Part shown: in pieces, positions 48,601 to 57,904 of the stretch
Position numbering within the stretch: the first letter of the stretch is position 1
Layout: each line of letters opens with the position of its first letter
Origin: JAJPKK01 sp963807015
Lineage (GTDB): Bacteria; Pseudomonadota; Alphaproteobacteria; Rhizobiales; Xanthobacteraceae
DNA length: 64,000 nucleotides
Assembly: GCA_963807015.1 (NCBI GenBank)
Contig: CAWEAS010000015.1
Coordinates: 62,001 to 126,000 of the forward strand
Reading direction: 5' to 3'
The notes under the pieces: model-generated
The model's input: only the letters and a program-made list of their open reading frames with translations
Told to the model about the DNA's origin: nothing
The model's database searches: none
Made by a program: the position numbers and the translations under genes

Positions 48601-48845
48601 TTCTCATTAGCTTCTCCAACGCGCGCTCGGGCTTTGTCCTGGGTGCCGGCGTCGACTGGATGGCAACCCCGAGCTGGCTGATCCGGGCCGAGTACCTGCA
48701 CTACGACTTCAGCGGGGCGAATACCAACACGCTCGGCATTGCCAACTGCGCCGTGCCCGGTTGCGGCGTGAACGTCACGACGGCGAGCAACAACATTGAC
48801 GTCTTCCGTATGGGCGCGAACTACAAGCTCGACTGGTTCCGCTGA
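48601..48845 (+). pseudogene. C-terminal fragment of an Omp25/31-type porin
   Basis: The frame ending at TGA 48843-48845 gives NARSGFVLGAGVDWMATPSW, LIRAEYLHYDFSGANTNTLG and the typical last strand VFRMGANYKLDWFR. An in-frame TGA precedes it at about 48590, so the N-terminal three quarters are missing. The intact relative at 56579 ends with the similar EVKAGVNWHF. It is a relic, not an expressed barrel. Confidence 0.75.
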
Positions 48846-49454
48846 GCGGACTCACCTCGCCGCCGGTCTCAGGGAATGTGATCTTTGGAGCCGCCGCGGC
48901 TGCCGGCGGCTTCATAGCTATTGGCGACTTGCCGTCTTCTTTCTGTGCGGCAACACTCAGAAGCCTTCTCGTTGGCGATCGGGCTCGCTTTTCCTTGGCA
49001 ACGAAAGTGCCTGCCCGCGCCAGCCATCAATCGGACGTCATCCTGCGGTCCGGCTAAGCCTCGACTGGTCGGACCAGCGCCGTGAATGCATGCCTCGGCC
49101 TGGCCACCGGGAAGCTGCGGCCGGGGCTCGGCGGTCCACAACCAACCCGTCGTCGCCACGCCCATACATTAAGCCGACCTCGTTAGAAAACGGTCAGCCA
49201 CGCCGCAGCGAAATACGCCGCAGCACTGGACAAAGTAAGTCCGAGACGTCTGAATGCTGGGCGAAAGTCATCGGTTGATAGTGCTGAGACCGTGGATGTT
49301 GCCACTTGTTTCTCATAGCCCTCATCATAATAAAGTTATGCAGATACCGGGATTTGCAAGAGTCGACGCTCGAAGATTTCGGGCGTATCGAAAGCCTCTG
49401 ATGGCGTTACCTTGCGGGATCGGTGCCCACGCCTAGTCCGGAACCACATTGCTC
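48846..49454. other. Stretch with no supported gene
   Basis: About 600 bases. The open frames present (for example 48796-49278 plus) are basic, Ser/Arg-rich and not protein-like. No repeat or RNA was recognised. Confidence 0.4.
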
Positions 49455-49712
49455 ATGTCCGCTCCATCTCACGTTTTTACTGTCGAACGCGCAGCTGAAC
49501 TTCTGGGTCAGGAGCTCTCCGTCATCTACCAGGTATCGGCTGGAATGGAGGGGGCGCACGGGCGCGTAACCGTGTGGGGACCTGGCGCGACCTGCACAGT
49601 AGCATTCACCGAGGCGGGGATGGAGAAGTTGGAGGAGTTGCTCAAAGAGCACCGACGTCAGGTTGCCCGCAGCGTTGCGGGGATCCGTACCGGCATCCGT
49701 GACGTGCGTTGA
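49455..49712 (+). CDS. Small conserved protein with TVERAAELLGQE motif, 85 aa
   Basis: ATG 49455 (TTG 49449 is an alternative) gives MSAPSHVFTVERAAELLGQE, VIYQVSAGMEGAHGRVTVWG, TCTVAFTEAGMEKLEELLKE and RRQVARSVAGIRTGIRDVR. It is a close paralogue of the protein encoded at 30815. Substitutions between the two are mostly conservative, which argues for real, selected genes. The regular helix-strand-helix pattern could be a small DNA- or protein-binding fold. Function unknown. Confidence 0.68.
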   Translation: MSAPSHVFTVERAAELLGQELSVIYQVSAGMEGAHGRVTVWGPGATCTVAFTEAGMEKLEELLKEHRRQVARSVAGIRTGIRDVR

Positions 49713-49875
49713 CTCTGGTAATGGCGTTCCCTGCTGCTACGACGCTTGGTGAAAGGCGGTACCTAGGACGACGAACTTTAAAATGCTTGCAGCCGTGTTT
49801 CGGAGGGCGATCGGCGTTCGCGGAAGACCGTCAAAGCGTTAGCCGCTCGCCATCCGTAGAGCTATACTTGCGGCG

Positions 49876-50856
49876 ATGCTTTCAGCGCTTGATCGAAAAA
49901 TCTTCGTGAAGTGGACGCGGGGGACGTTTCGTCGGGACAAGCGAACCCCGCGCATTGCCATCGTCGGCAACTGCCAAACGCTTGGCGTGGCATACGGCAT
50001 GCGGATCCTGCTGCCCGACGGGGCCATCGATTTTTATCAAGTCCAGCCACGCACGTGGGCGAGCATTGAACTCCTGGCCGAGACGCTCAAGAATTACGAC
50101 TACGCCTTTTGTTGCGATTTCCCCAATGGATTTGTGCGTGGCGGCAATTCCGATACCTTGCAGAAGCGTGTCGCGAGGATGATGCGATTTCCGTTGATCG
50201 CTTTCGCCGGATTTCATCCCGACATCATCGGAATCGAAGCTTCAAATGGACTGTTAAGCGGCCCGATGGGCCCCTATCATTCCGCCATCGTGCTGCTCGC
50301 TTTTCTTGCTGGCTTCTCGATTGATGAGGCAGAGGCGCTGTTCGATCGCACGGTCTTTCAAAAATTGGGTTATTTTGACGTTTGGGACGCCGCCTGTAAG
50401 CTGCTCCTGGCGCATGCCGAGGCGACCGGCCTAAACCTCTCCGCGGACTTGCTGCGGTGGAGCCGACGCGGCTGCTTCATGCATACCGTCAATCATCCGA
50501 AAGCGTTCGTCCTGTTTGACGTCGCGCGCGCATTGCTGATGCGTATCGGCTTTTGCCCAGCTCCAGTCAACTTTGACGATTACGCCATCGACCCGCTGGC
50601 AAGCGATTTCGTTTGGCCGGTCTACACTCCGATCGCGGAGTCCCTGGACCTTCAGGGCAGCTACCTATTCAGGCAGCGCCGGGCTGACCGGCGAAACGGC
50701 GCATTTTTGGGGCTCCGGCAATTCATCACGGCCTGCTTCCATACTTATGCCTCGGTGCAACGCACCCAGCTTGCAAATGCGCGCGTGACCGCTTTACTTG
50801 AGGATGAGGAGACCATGCGCCTGTTGCATGACGTGGCCGCTCGCAACACTAACTAA
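49876..50856 (+). CDS. WcbI-family polysaccharide biosynthesis protein, 326 aa
   Basis: The hallmark N-terminal strand-turn RIAIVGNCQTLGVAYGMRIL (GNCQ motif) is present, followed by VQPRTWASIELLAETLKNYD and FHPDIIGIEASNGLLSGPMG with the family's FHPD motif. WcbI proteins are capsule biosynthesis enzymes proposed to be CoA-binding acetyltransferases. It is 13 bases upstream of the GSCFA gene on the same strand, a pairing seen in polysaccharide loci. The gene is intact; its substrate is not known. Confidence 0.82.
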   Translation: MLSALDRKIFVKWTRGTFRRDKRTPRIAIVGNCQTLGVAYGMRILLPDGAIDFYQVQPRTWASIELLAETLKNYDYAFCCDFPNGFVRGGNSDTLQKRVARMMRFPLIAFAGFHPDIIGIEASNGLLSGPMGPYHSAIVLLAFLAGFSIDEAEALFDRTVFQKLGYFDVWDAACKLLLAHAEATGLNLSADLLRWSRRGCFMHTVNHPKAFVLFDVARALLMRIGFCPAPVNFDDYAIDPLASDFVWPVYTPIAESLDLQGSYLFRQRRADRRNGAFLGLRQFITACFHTYASVQRTQLANARVTALLEDEETMRLLHDVAARNTN

Positions 50857-50868
50857 CCGAGGTGGTTC

Positions 50869-51921
50869 TTGTCCAGAGGGCCTTACGAGCAAGCGCTCGC
50901 CCATCAGTTCTGGCGGCAGGGTGTGGCAGCGGTACCCCCGTTCGCCATCGATCCACTGGTGTCCGCACCCTTCACAATTTCTGCTGACGATAAAATTGCG
51001 ACCGCGGGCAGTTGCTTTGCACAACATATTGCCACCGCTTTGGCATCCAATGGGCTGCGCTACTTCATCGCCGAGGAACCGCCGGCGAGCTTCACGCGCG
51101 AGGAGGTGCGACGTCGAAATTACGGAGTGTTCTCGTGCCGGTATGCAAACATCTATACGGCGAGACAGCTCTTTCAGTTAGCGATGCGCGCCTATGACCG
51201 GTACCGCCCCGCCGTTGATGTGTGGACAAGGCAGGATGGGCGGTGTGTCGATCCGTTTCGTCCGCTGATTGAGCCCGATGGCTACGACGACGGCGACAAA
51301 GTCCATGCGGATCGGACCGCACACTTGGCAGCCGTGAAGCGGATGCTGGAATCGCTCGACGTCTTCATTTTCACATTCGGTCAAACGGAATGTTGGCGGA
51401 CCAAGGACGACGGTGCGGTTTTGCCGCTCGCGCCGGGCATCGCAGGCGGCGAGTGGACGCCACAGCATTACGAGTTCTGGAATATGAAGGTCGGCGACGT
51501 TAGCGGCGATTTTGTCGCGTTTGTCGATCTGCTGAAGAGCGTTAATCCGCAAGCTCGAATCATCGTGACGATTTCACCGGTTCCTCTCGCCGCGACCTAC
51601 GAGAATCGTCACGCCCTCGTGTCAAATTCCTATACCAAGGCCACGTTGCGGGTTGCGGTGGACGAAATATGCGCGGCGCGGCCGGAGGTGGTCTATTTCC
51701 CGGCTTACGAAATTGTGACCGCGACTTGCAACGCTGCCCGGTTCTTTGACGACGATCAGCGCAACGTGACGCCGCTAGCGATATCGCATGTAATGCGGAT
51801 CTTCCTCAGACATTTTTCCGCACCGACGGCGCGTAATGCTGCGGCAACAGCGATCGAAGCGGAAACGAAGCGGTTCCTTGCAGTCGTTTGTGAGGAGGAT
51901 GCACTCGATTTCGCCGGTTAA
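50869..51921 (+). CDS. GSCFA-domain protein, 350 aa
   Basis: The name-giving motif is seen as KIATAGSCFAQHIATALASN (about residues 43-62). FIFTFGQTECWRTKDD and IIVTISPVPLAATYENRHAL are the further conserved blocks of this SGNH-hydrolase-like family, which is often found with capsule genes and may esterify or de-esterify sugars. The start is TTG 50869, preceded by GAGGTGG; no ATG lies near. It probably forms an operon with the WcbI gene and possibly with the monooxygenase 36 bases downstream. Confidence 0.82.
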   Translation: MSRGPYEQALAHQFWRQGVAAVPPFAIDPLVSAPFTISADDKIATAGSCFAQHIATALASNGLRYFIAEEPPASFTREEVRRRNYGVFSCRYANIYTARQLFQLAMRAYDRYRPAVDVWTRQDGRCVDPFRPLIEPDGYDDGDKVHADRTAHLAAVKRMLESLDVFIFTFGQTECWRTKDDGAVLPLAPGIAGGEWTPQHYEFWNMKVGDVSGDFVAFVDLLKSVNPQARIIVTISPVPLAATYENRHALVSNSYTKATLRVAVDEICAARPEVVYFPAYEIVTATCNAARFFDDDQRNVTPLAISHVMRIFLRHFSAPTARNAAATAIEAETKRFLAVVCEEDALDFAG

Positions 51922-51957
51922 CTGACGCGGTGCTGTACATCGTGGGAAGGAAAATCA

Positions 51958-53031
51958 ATGGTGGATCGAACGATTGATTTGCTTGCCACCTGCCCACCGC
52001 GCAAATTGTCGACTGATGGCAGGACCTATCTACAAGAGGTGATCGATGTTGCCCGATGGAGTGAGCAAGCGGGTTTTACCGGTATCCTAATCTACACAGC
52101 CAATGCCGCCCAGGCCGATCCTTGGCTGTTAGCGCAAGTCATAATCCAGAACACTCATACAATCTGTCCGTTGGTTGCAGTTCAGCCGATCTATATGCAC
52201 CCCTTTACGGTCGCCAAGCTGGTTTCCTCACTCAGCAATTTCTACGACAGAAGAATTGATCTCAATCTGGTCGCCGGCGGATTCAAGGCCGACCTCGTCG
52301 CGCTCAATGATCCGGCGCCACACGACCAGCGCTATGACCGCCTCATCGAGTACACGTCCATCCTAAAGCTGTTGCTCGGCAATTCCTCGGCGATAAACTA
52401 TTCGGGGATATTCTATTCGGTGGAACACCTGCGGTTAGAGCCGGCCCTGCCCAGTGGATTGTTTCCGCGGTTGTTCATGGCGGGCTCGTCAACGGTCGGC
52501 GTTGCGGCAGCGCGTAAGCTCGACGCGCTTGCGATGCGTTATCCAACCGGGACAGAGAGAATTGATAGCTCCGTGAAGTCCGGCATCCGTGTTGGCGTCA
52601 TCGCGCGACCGGAGGAGGAGGAGGCCTGGAGGGTCGCTCGCAAACGCTTTCCCGATGACCGTAAGGGGCAAATCACCCACATGCTTGCGATGTCGGTTTC
52701 GGATTCCGTATGGCATCAGCGGCTGTCCGACATGGGCGAGGACACCGATCAAAGGCGGGGGCCCTACTGGCTTGGTCCATTCGAAAACTATCAGGAATAT
52801 TGTCCTTACTTGGTGGGCAGCTACCAACAGGTGGCTGACGCGCTAATGAAACATATCATTGCGGGCAACAGTGCCTTCATTTTTGATACCCCAGCGGATG
52901 GCGAGGAGCTCATTCACGTGAAGCACGCATTCGCTCTCGCGATGCAAGTCAGTTGCCGTGAAAAGGGCGGGTTGGAGAGGACTGAAGATATTCCAGCACA
53001 TCGGCGGCTCGATAAAGGGGAAGCGATATGA
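51958..53031 (+). CDS. LLM-class flavin-dependent monooxygenase, 357 aa
   Basis: A luciferase-like TIM barrel: ARWSEQAGFTGILIYTANAA near the N-terminus, QNTHTICPLVAVQPIYMHPF, FYDRRIDLNLVAGGFKADLV (SsuD-like NLVxGG) and PRLFMAGSSTVGVAAARKLD. These enzymes use FMNH2 and oxygen on substrates such as alkanesulfonates or long-chain aldehydes. GGAAGG precedes ATG 51958. The LNLVAGG block points to the alkanesulfonate-monooxygenase branch, but no sulfonate transporter is nearby. Its link to the polysaccharide genes is unclear. Confidence 0.82.
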   Translation: MVDRTIDLLATCPPRKLSTDGRTYLQEVIDVARWSEQAGFTGILIYTANAAQADPWLLAQVIIQNTHTICPLVAVQPIYMHPFTVAKLVSSLSNFYDRRIDLNLVAGGFKADLVALNDPAPHDQRYDRLIEYTSILKLLLGNSSAINYSGIFYSVEHLRLEPALPSGLFPRLFMAGSSTVGVAAARKLDALAMRYPTGTERIDSSVKSGIRVGVIARPEEEEAWRVARKRFPDDRKGQITHMLAMSVSDSVWHQRLSDMGEDTDQRRGPYWLGPFENYQEYCPYLVGSYQQVADALMKHIIAGNSAFIFDTPADGEELIHVKHAFALAMQVSCREKGGLERTEDIPAHRRLDKGEAI

Positions 53032-53190
53032 AGGCCGGTCACCCCTATCAAATCGGCAGCACGGTGCCAGATCGGGAACAACGTCTTTAAAGCGCAACCC
53101 GACTCCAAATCTGCCGAATGGGCTGAAGCCGTCGAGATTGCTGTATGTGGCAGCGGCTTGATTGAAGATTTTTGGTCCGAGGATCGAATG

Positions 53191-53874
53191 CTATGATCGT
53201 GGCGGATCCTCAACAGCGAGCAAGCGGGCATCACGTCTGATCAATACCGTCGCGACCACGGCGACCGATGCTGCCGAAGCCAGAATAACGAAGTCGATTG
53301 CAGTTAGCGGAGCCCACAAGGTTGCCACGGGACGGGGCGGCGCGACGAACATCCAGGTGTTGAGGACGATCATGCCGACCCGCACCTCGGTTGGGCCCAC
53401 ACCGTTGAATGCGATCTGCAATGTGCCCAACACGTTGGCGCGCACAAAGGTATAAACCGCCATCACAAGGTAGGCGATCAAGGCAAGGCAGGCCACCTCG
53501 AAGCGGACATACGGCGTCAATCCAATTCCCAACGCAAAGAATATCTCGGCGTAAAGATCGGTCGTGTGGTCGATGAAGAAGCCGTACCGCGGCCGTTCGA
53601 TTCGCCGCGCGCGCGCCAGCGTACCATCCAGTGAATCACCGAACCAATTGATGATGATTCCCGCTGTGGCCAGCCAAAGAAACCCCGGATGCCAACGCGA
53701 TAGGGGATAACCGAGGAATGCGGTAGCTGAGCCGGCAAGCCCGAGTGCCGTAAGTTGATCGGGCGTTATTTGCGGTGGCAGACGAGCGACCAGCCACCGC
53801 AGCAGCGGCCGTTCGAGCGGCTGCCACAAGCCTTCATTAAGCCGCCGTCGTTGATCCATGTGAGCCGCCATCAA
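53191..53874 (-). CDS. CDP-alcohol phosphatidyltransferase family protein, 227 aa
   Basis: The family motif D-G-x2-A-R-x9-G-x3-D-x3-D is complete: Asp83-Gly84 ... Ala87-Arg88 ... Gly98 ... Asp102 ... Asp106 (within SLDGTLARARRIERPRYGFF then IDHTTD). Five to six membrane segments follow. Such enzymes join a CDP-alcohol or CDP-linked headgroup to an alcohol acceptor in lipid synthesis. The start is ATG 53874 with in-frame ATGs at 53871 and 53859. It is convergent with the monooxygenase and divergent from the OPX gene. The exact substrate cannot be told. Confidence 0.85.
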   Translation of the reverse strand: MMAAHMDQRRRLNEGLWQPLERPLLRWLVARLPPQITPDQLTALGLAGSATAFLGYPLSRWHPGFLWLATAGIIINWFGDSLDGTLARARRIERPRYGFFIDHTTDLYAEIFFALGIGLTPYVRFEVACLALIAYLVMAVYTFVRANVLGTLQIAFNGVGPTEVRVGMIVLNTWMFVAPPRPVATLWAPLTAIDFVILASAASVAVVATVLIRRDARLLAVEDPPRS

Positions 53875-54081
53875 GGACTGAAGCCAGTTAGCAATCTATG
53901 GTTGTATGTCGCTAATCGCCAAAAATGCACGTCTTATTAGCCATACCGAACGTCCGCGATCATTTCTTAATGCTCTGTGGCCTTATCGCAACACATTGTG
54001 ACCGAGTGTACCGACTTCAACTTGCAGCATAGACCCTCCACCACAGAGCACCTATAGTCGAGCAGAGGGGAAAGGCGTTCG
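53875..54081. promoter_or_regulatory. Divergent promoter region of the CDP-alcohol transferase and OPX genes
   Basis: About 200 AT-richer bases between divergent starts. AGAGGGGAAAGG just before ATG 54082 is the ribosome-binding site of the OPX gene. No specific boxes were fixed. Confidence 0.4.
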
Positions 54082-55257
54082 ATGGGGCGCTACGGGACGC
54101 TATTTTGCGCGGCGGCACTCGCGTGTCTAACCGCGGCATGTTCATCCATGCCGGCGGACGGCCCGTTGTTGGCCGATGTGGTGGATAGAGCATCCGCGCC
54201 GACCAACTCGGTCAATCTCGATTACGTGTTGATTGAGGTCACCGACCCTATTGTGAACGCCCTGTCGGCCCGTCCCTTCGAATCTCTGCAACATACGTTC
54301 GGCATTGGCGGTCCACCTCCGGCGCTCACCATCGGCGTCGGGGACGCTGTTAACGTCACGATCTGGGAGGCCGGTCCGGGCGGCCTATTCTCGACCGCGC
54401 CAAGCCAGATCGTGGCTGGCAGCCGCACCGCGGTCATTCCTGAACAGGTGGTCGCGCGCGATGGAACGATATCCATTCCTTATGCCGGCCGTATTCGGGT
54501 CGTCGGGATGCCTCCCGGGGTGGTCGAACAGCTCATTGTCGATCGTTTGCAGGGCAAAGCCATCGAGCCGCAAGCCGTTGTTACGGTTTCAAAGAATATA
54601 AGCAATACGGTCGCGGTTGCAGGCGAGGTGGTGAACGGCGCGCGGGTGCCGCTGACACTAAAGGGAGATCGCGTCCTGGACGTGATCGCGGCGGCCGGCG
54701 GCCTCCGTGCTCCTGCCAATGAATCGATCATACGGCTCACCAGGCAAAACCGCACCGTAAGCGTGCCCTACAATGCGATCCTGGCAAGGCCGACAGAGAA
54801 TATTTTCTTGCGTGGCGGCGACACCCTAACGGTCGTGCGGCAACCGCAGACTTTCACGGTATTCGGCGCAACCGGCCGGAACGCGGTTGTTCCGTTCGAG
54901 GCCGACATCATCACGCTTGAGGAGGCGGTCGCAAAAGCCGGCGGTCTGCTTGACTATCGCGCGGATCCGACGGGCGTCTTCCTGTTCCGCTACGAGCCGG
55001 TCGGGCTGGTTCGAGAAATGATTCCAGACCGATCGTTTGGGCCGCCAGTTATTCCTGTGGTCTATCGCCTCAATTTCCGCGATGCCAGCTCGTATTTTCT
55101 GGCACGCAGGTTTGTCATTCGCGACAAGGACCTCGTCTATGTCGCCAATCATCCGGTTAGCGAGCTGCAGAAGGTCTTCGGCGTCATCGGTGCAGCAATT
55201 TCGCCGCCAATGTCGGCGGCCGCTACGGGTGCGGCCGTTTATGCGACGCACCCATGA
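54082..55257 (+). CDS. Polysaccharide export outer-membrane (OPX, Wza/KpsD type) lipoprotein, 391 aa
   Basis: A lipobox (LTAAC) places the lipid on Cys20. The Poly_export domain is visible as LTIGVGDAVNVTIWEAGPGG and DGTISIPYAGRIRVVGMPPG, followed by SLBB-type domains (NTVAVAGEVVNGARVPLTLK, RVLDVIAAAGGLRAPANESI; then TFTVFGATGRNAVVPFEADI and LEEAVAKAGGLLDYRADPTG). It forms the outer-membrane channel for exported polysaccharide. It stands alone here, 50 kb from the broken KpsE/T/M-like genes, and is itself intact. Confidence 0.9.
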   Translation: MGRYGTLFCAAALACLTAACSSMPADGPLLADVVDRASAPTNSVNLDYVLIEVTDPIVNALSARPFESLQHTFGIGGPPPALTIGVGDAVNVTIWEAGPGGLFSTAPSQIVAGSRTAVIPEQVVARDGTISIPYAGRIRVVGMPPGVVEQLIVDRLQGKAIEPQAVVTVSKNISNTVAVAGEVVNGARVPLTLKGDRVLDVIAAAGGLRAPANESIIRLTRQNRTVSVPYNAILARPTENIFLRGGDTLTVVRQPQTFTVFGATGRNAVVPFEADIITLEEAVAKAGGLLDYRADPTGVFLFRYEPVGLVREMIPDRSFGPPVIPVVYRLNFRDASSYFLARRFVIRDKDLVYVANHPVSELQKVFGVIGAAISPPMSAAATGAAVYATHP

Positions 55258-55727
55258 GCCGAAGATTCGTACGTTGTTGATCGCGCTCCGGTCGACCCTT
55301 TGATAGCGCGATATCGTTGACGATCACGTCCGCTGCAGCTCTGAGCAAGTTACCGCTTTGAGGTCACCCTACGGGGTCGAAGATAGATGACGTTGTGAGA
55401 AAAGGCGGAAGTCTGGGTTGCGTCGGTACGGCTGCCTCCGTCGGCACATGCAGATTCGTCTGCGCCAGCCGTTCCTCCGGCGGTGACATTCTGAACAGAA
55501 TCCACCGTCGCGACCGGATTGAGGGTGCCGCCATCAATAGCGATTACGACCGTTGAGGCGTACTCCGATGAGCTGTCGTTTGGCATCTCGCGGTTTGATC
55601 CGGTGTAGCGGCCTTCTCTCGACTACCATGCTGATGTCCCTGAGTCAGCACCTCCAATCGATCTTTGCCGCTTTGCAAAGATCAGTAGAGCGCCCGGCTA
55701 GCCTGACCGAGGCTCAGGTTGAGGCGA
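55258..55727. other. Intergenic region between the OPX gene and the two-HTH gene
   Basis: About 470 bases. It contains one possible small minus-strand gene (55350-55586). No terminator or promoter was assigned. Confidence 0.35.
55350..55586 (-). CDS. Possible small protein, 78 aa
   Basis: ATG 55584-55586 opens MPNDSSSEYASTVVIAIDGG, TLNPVATVDSVQNVTAGGTA and a basic end (IYLRPRRVTSKR). The strand-like first part and Ala/Gly/Thr-rich middle could be a secreted or surface peptide, but there is no signal sequence and only a weak ribosome-binding site. It may be chance. Confidence 0.3.
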   Translation of the reverse strand: MPNDSSSEYASTVVIAIDGGTLNPVATVDSVQNVTAGGTAGADESACADGGSRTDATQTSAFSHNVIYLRPRRVTSKR

Positions 55728-56168
55728 TTAAACCTGCGTCCTCACTCGATCATTTTTCAGTCCGGCGCGATCCGCGGCGCGCGTGACGTATCCGACCTCT
55801 CTGGTAAGGTTGAGTGCTTGGATGATCTTGGCCCCTGGGTTTTGGCCGTTCAGTACGTGGGTCAAGTAGGTTCGGTCGAGCCCGGTAAGGCGAGCGTATT
55901 CGCTATGACTGCCGGCTCGCGCTACTTCCTCTCTTAAGCGCTTTAGCAGCTCTTGTTTGCTCGGGAATGTGACCCTTCTCAGTCCCAACGCATCAATAAT
56001 CTTTTTCGTGAGGGGCCTTTTGCCACGCAAGACTTGATTGAGTGTGCTTCTGTCGACGCCCGTCTGCCGCGCCCACTCAGTCTGCCCGCCTGATTTCTCA
56101 ACTTTCGCTGCAAGTTCGTTGAGCACCATGCCCTCGTCCAGGATATCTCCCGACGGTGTTGGCGGCAT
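55728..56168 (-). CDS. Regulator with two tandem HTH domains, 146 aa
   Basis: ATG 56166-56168 is chosen because GGAGG precedes it by six bases (the frame opens at 56225). Two similar HTH units are present: GGQTEWARQTGVDRSTLNQV followed by LRGKRPLTKKIIDALGL, and GSHSEYARLTGLDRTYLTHV followed by LNGQNPGAKIIQALNL. The duplicate suggests binding to a paired or long operator. It is divergent from the porin gene (56579), which it might control. No effector domain is visible. Confidence 0.75.
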   Translation of the reverse strand: MPPTPSGDILDEGMVLNELAAKVEKSGGQTEWARQTGVDRSTLNQVLRGKRPLTKKIIDALGLRRVTFPSKQELLKRLREEVARAGSHSEYARLTGLDRTYLTHVLNGQNPGAKIIQALNLTREVGYVTRAADRAGLKNDRVRTQV

Positions 56169-56578
56169 CAAAATCCTCCATGTCGTGGCCGGCTTGATAT
56201 GCCTTTTCGACAGACGTTCTTTCATCCGTTGTTATGAGCAAAACCGCTGACGCCGCAATAGGAAAAGCTCGCGTGATTCCCTTGCCGTCAACGGGGCGAT
56301 TTCGCTCTGACGCCAACTAGGCAGTAGGCTCGGTTTTTAACTTGTCTGCGTCCGTACAAGGAGGCTCGCGGGTGGATTATTTTTTATGCAGGCCCAGCGA
56401 ATCAGCAAAGCGTTGCAAGTTCGCAACAGCAACAAAGTTAAAGAAGTGTAAAGCGTTGAATTCATTTGGCGCTTCTCCTCACGCCGAGTACCACCGTAGC
56501 AGGGCAGTTGCGCCGTTCGTGTTCGCAGCGGCCGGGGTACAGAGGCGTAGGCCTCTGTAGGCAGGATGGAGAACGATT

Positions 56579-57367
56579 ATGCGTCATGTTTGGATATCTG
56601 TTGCGGCGGCTGCAGGATTAAGCGTTGTTGCTGCTCAAGGCACTTTCGCCGCTGATCTAGGAGTAGCCTATAAGGCTCCCCCGCCGCCTCTCCCGGTCTT
56701 CTCTTGGACCGGATTCTACATCGGCGCCCACTTTGGCGACGGATGGAGCACCACCGAAACAAACGCCAATTTGGGAGCGGCTTTGGCTGGTATTCCAGGC
56801 TTCGCGGGAGTTGGATTGAATGTCCCGGTGTCGTCGCAAACCGGTAATGGCTTCCTCGGCGGCATTCAGGGCGGGTACAACTGGCAGTGGACCCATTCGA
56901 TCGTCTTCGGCGTGGAAGGCGATTTCAGCTGGACCGGGATCGAGAGCAATGCTCCCTGCCTCGTTGTCTTCAACTGCAATGTGAAAAACCCATGGACAGC
57001 CGATTTCGCTGGCCGTGTCGGTGTGCTGGCAACAGAAAAGACGATGCTTTTTGTGAAGGGTGGTATCGCCTGGGCCAAAAATGAATATACCTTCGGCAAT
57101 TCCATCACCGCGGGCGGCGCGACATTCGCCGTGAACGGCACCGCGAACGAAGTGAAGACCGGCGCTCTGTTTGGCATGGGTGTAGAATACGCGTTCTTGC
57201 CCGGCTGGTCGGCGAAGATCGAGTACGACTACATGGACTTCGGCAAGGACACGCTGAACTTTCCGATCGGGATAACTGCTGCAGGGGCCGCTGTCGGGGC
57301 GAATGTTCCGACAACCTTTAACAACAATATTCACGAGGTAAAGGCCGGAGTTAACTGGCACTTCTAA
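56579..57367 (+). CDS. Omp25/31-type outer-membrane porin, 262 aa
   Basis: A Sec signal peptide (MRHVWISVAAAAGLSVVAAQ, cut near GTFAA) is followed by the family start DLGVAYKAPPPPLPVFSWTG, FYIGAHFGDGWSTTE, GGIQGGYNWQWTHSIVFGVE and the C-terminal strand pair SAKIEYDYMDFGK and EVKAGVNWHF with a final aromatic residue. It is an eight-stranded beta barrel. GGATGGAGAA precedes the ATG, and a strong terminator follows about 100 bases after the stop. Confidence 0.92.
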   Translation: MRHVWISVAAAAGLSVVAAQGTFAADLGVAYKAPPPPLPVFSWTGFYIGAHFGDGWSTTETNANLGAALAGIPGFAGVGLNVPVSSQTGNGFLGGIQGGYNWQWTHSIVFGVEGDFSWTGIESNAPCLVVFNCNVKNPWTADFAGRVGVLATEKTMLFVKGGIAWAKNEYTFGNSITAGGATFAVNGTANEVKTGALFGMGVEYAFLPGWSAKIEYDYMDFGKDTLNFPIGITAAGAAVGANVPTTFNNNIHEVKAGVNWHF

Positions 57368-57469
57368 GCTAATCTTGGAGACGAACGTCTGATCTCAGAT
57401 CCATGTGATCGGAGATCTCCTGTGTCCCGCTGGGCTCAGCCCTAACAATCCTCCGGGCGGGCCACATGA

Positions 57470-57503
57470 GGAAGCTCCAGCCATAGCTGGAGCTTCCTAT
57501 TTT
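57470..57503 (+). terminator. Rho-independent terminator of the porin gene
   Basis: GGAAGCTCCAGC (57470-57481), loop CATA, GCTGGAGCTTCC (57486-57497), then TATTTTA. The 12-bp stem is perfect. Confidence 0.9.
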
Positions 57504-57904
57504 AATAACCAGTCAGATTTTGGTAACAAGCCACCCGTAGGCTCAACCATCGGCGCTCAAGCTGCGGAGAAAACCGCTGGCCCTGCCCAGGCGTCTGAAT
57601 TTTGCTCTGGTTGGCCGCTGACATCGGATCGCGTCGCCGAGTGACGAAGACTCATTGGGTAAAGGTGCCGAGGCCGCTAAGCCATGACCTCGGTCACCAA
57701 TCATCCTTCGTGGCCTTGATGCGAACGCCAGCGCTCGCAGCGGCGCGGTTGTCGATTTACCGAACGAAGCCATCGATAGGGCAGGCGGACTGGAAAGGGA
57801 TCGTTGAGCGCCAAGTCGCCCGAATGGTCTACGTGCCAGCAACGAGCCAATCGGGGGCGAGGCCGCGTCATCGAATGAAGCGCGGTCAAGACGACAGCGG
57901 GAAT

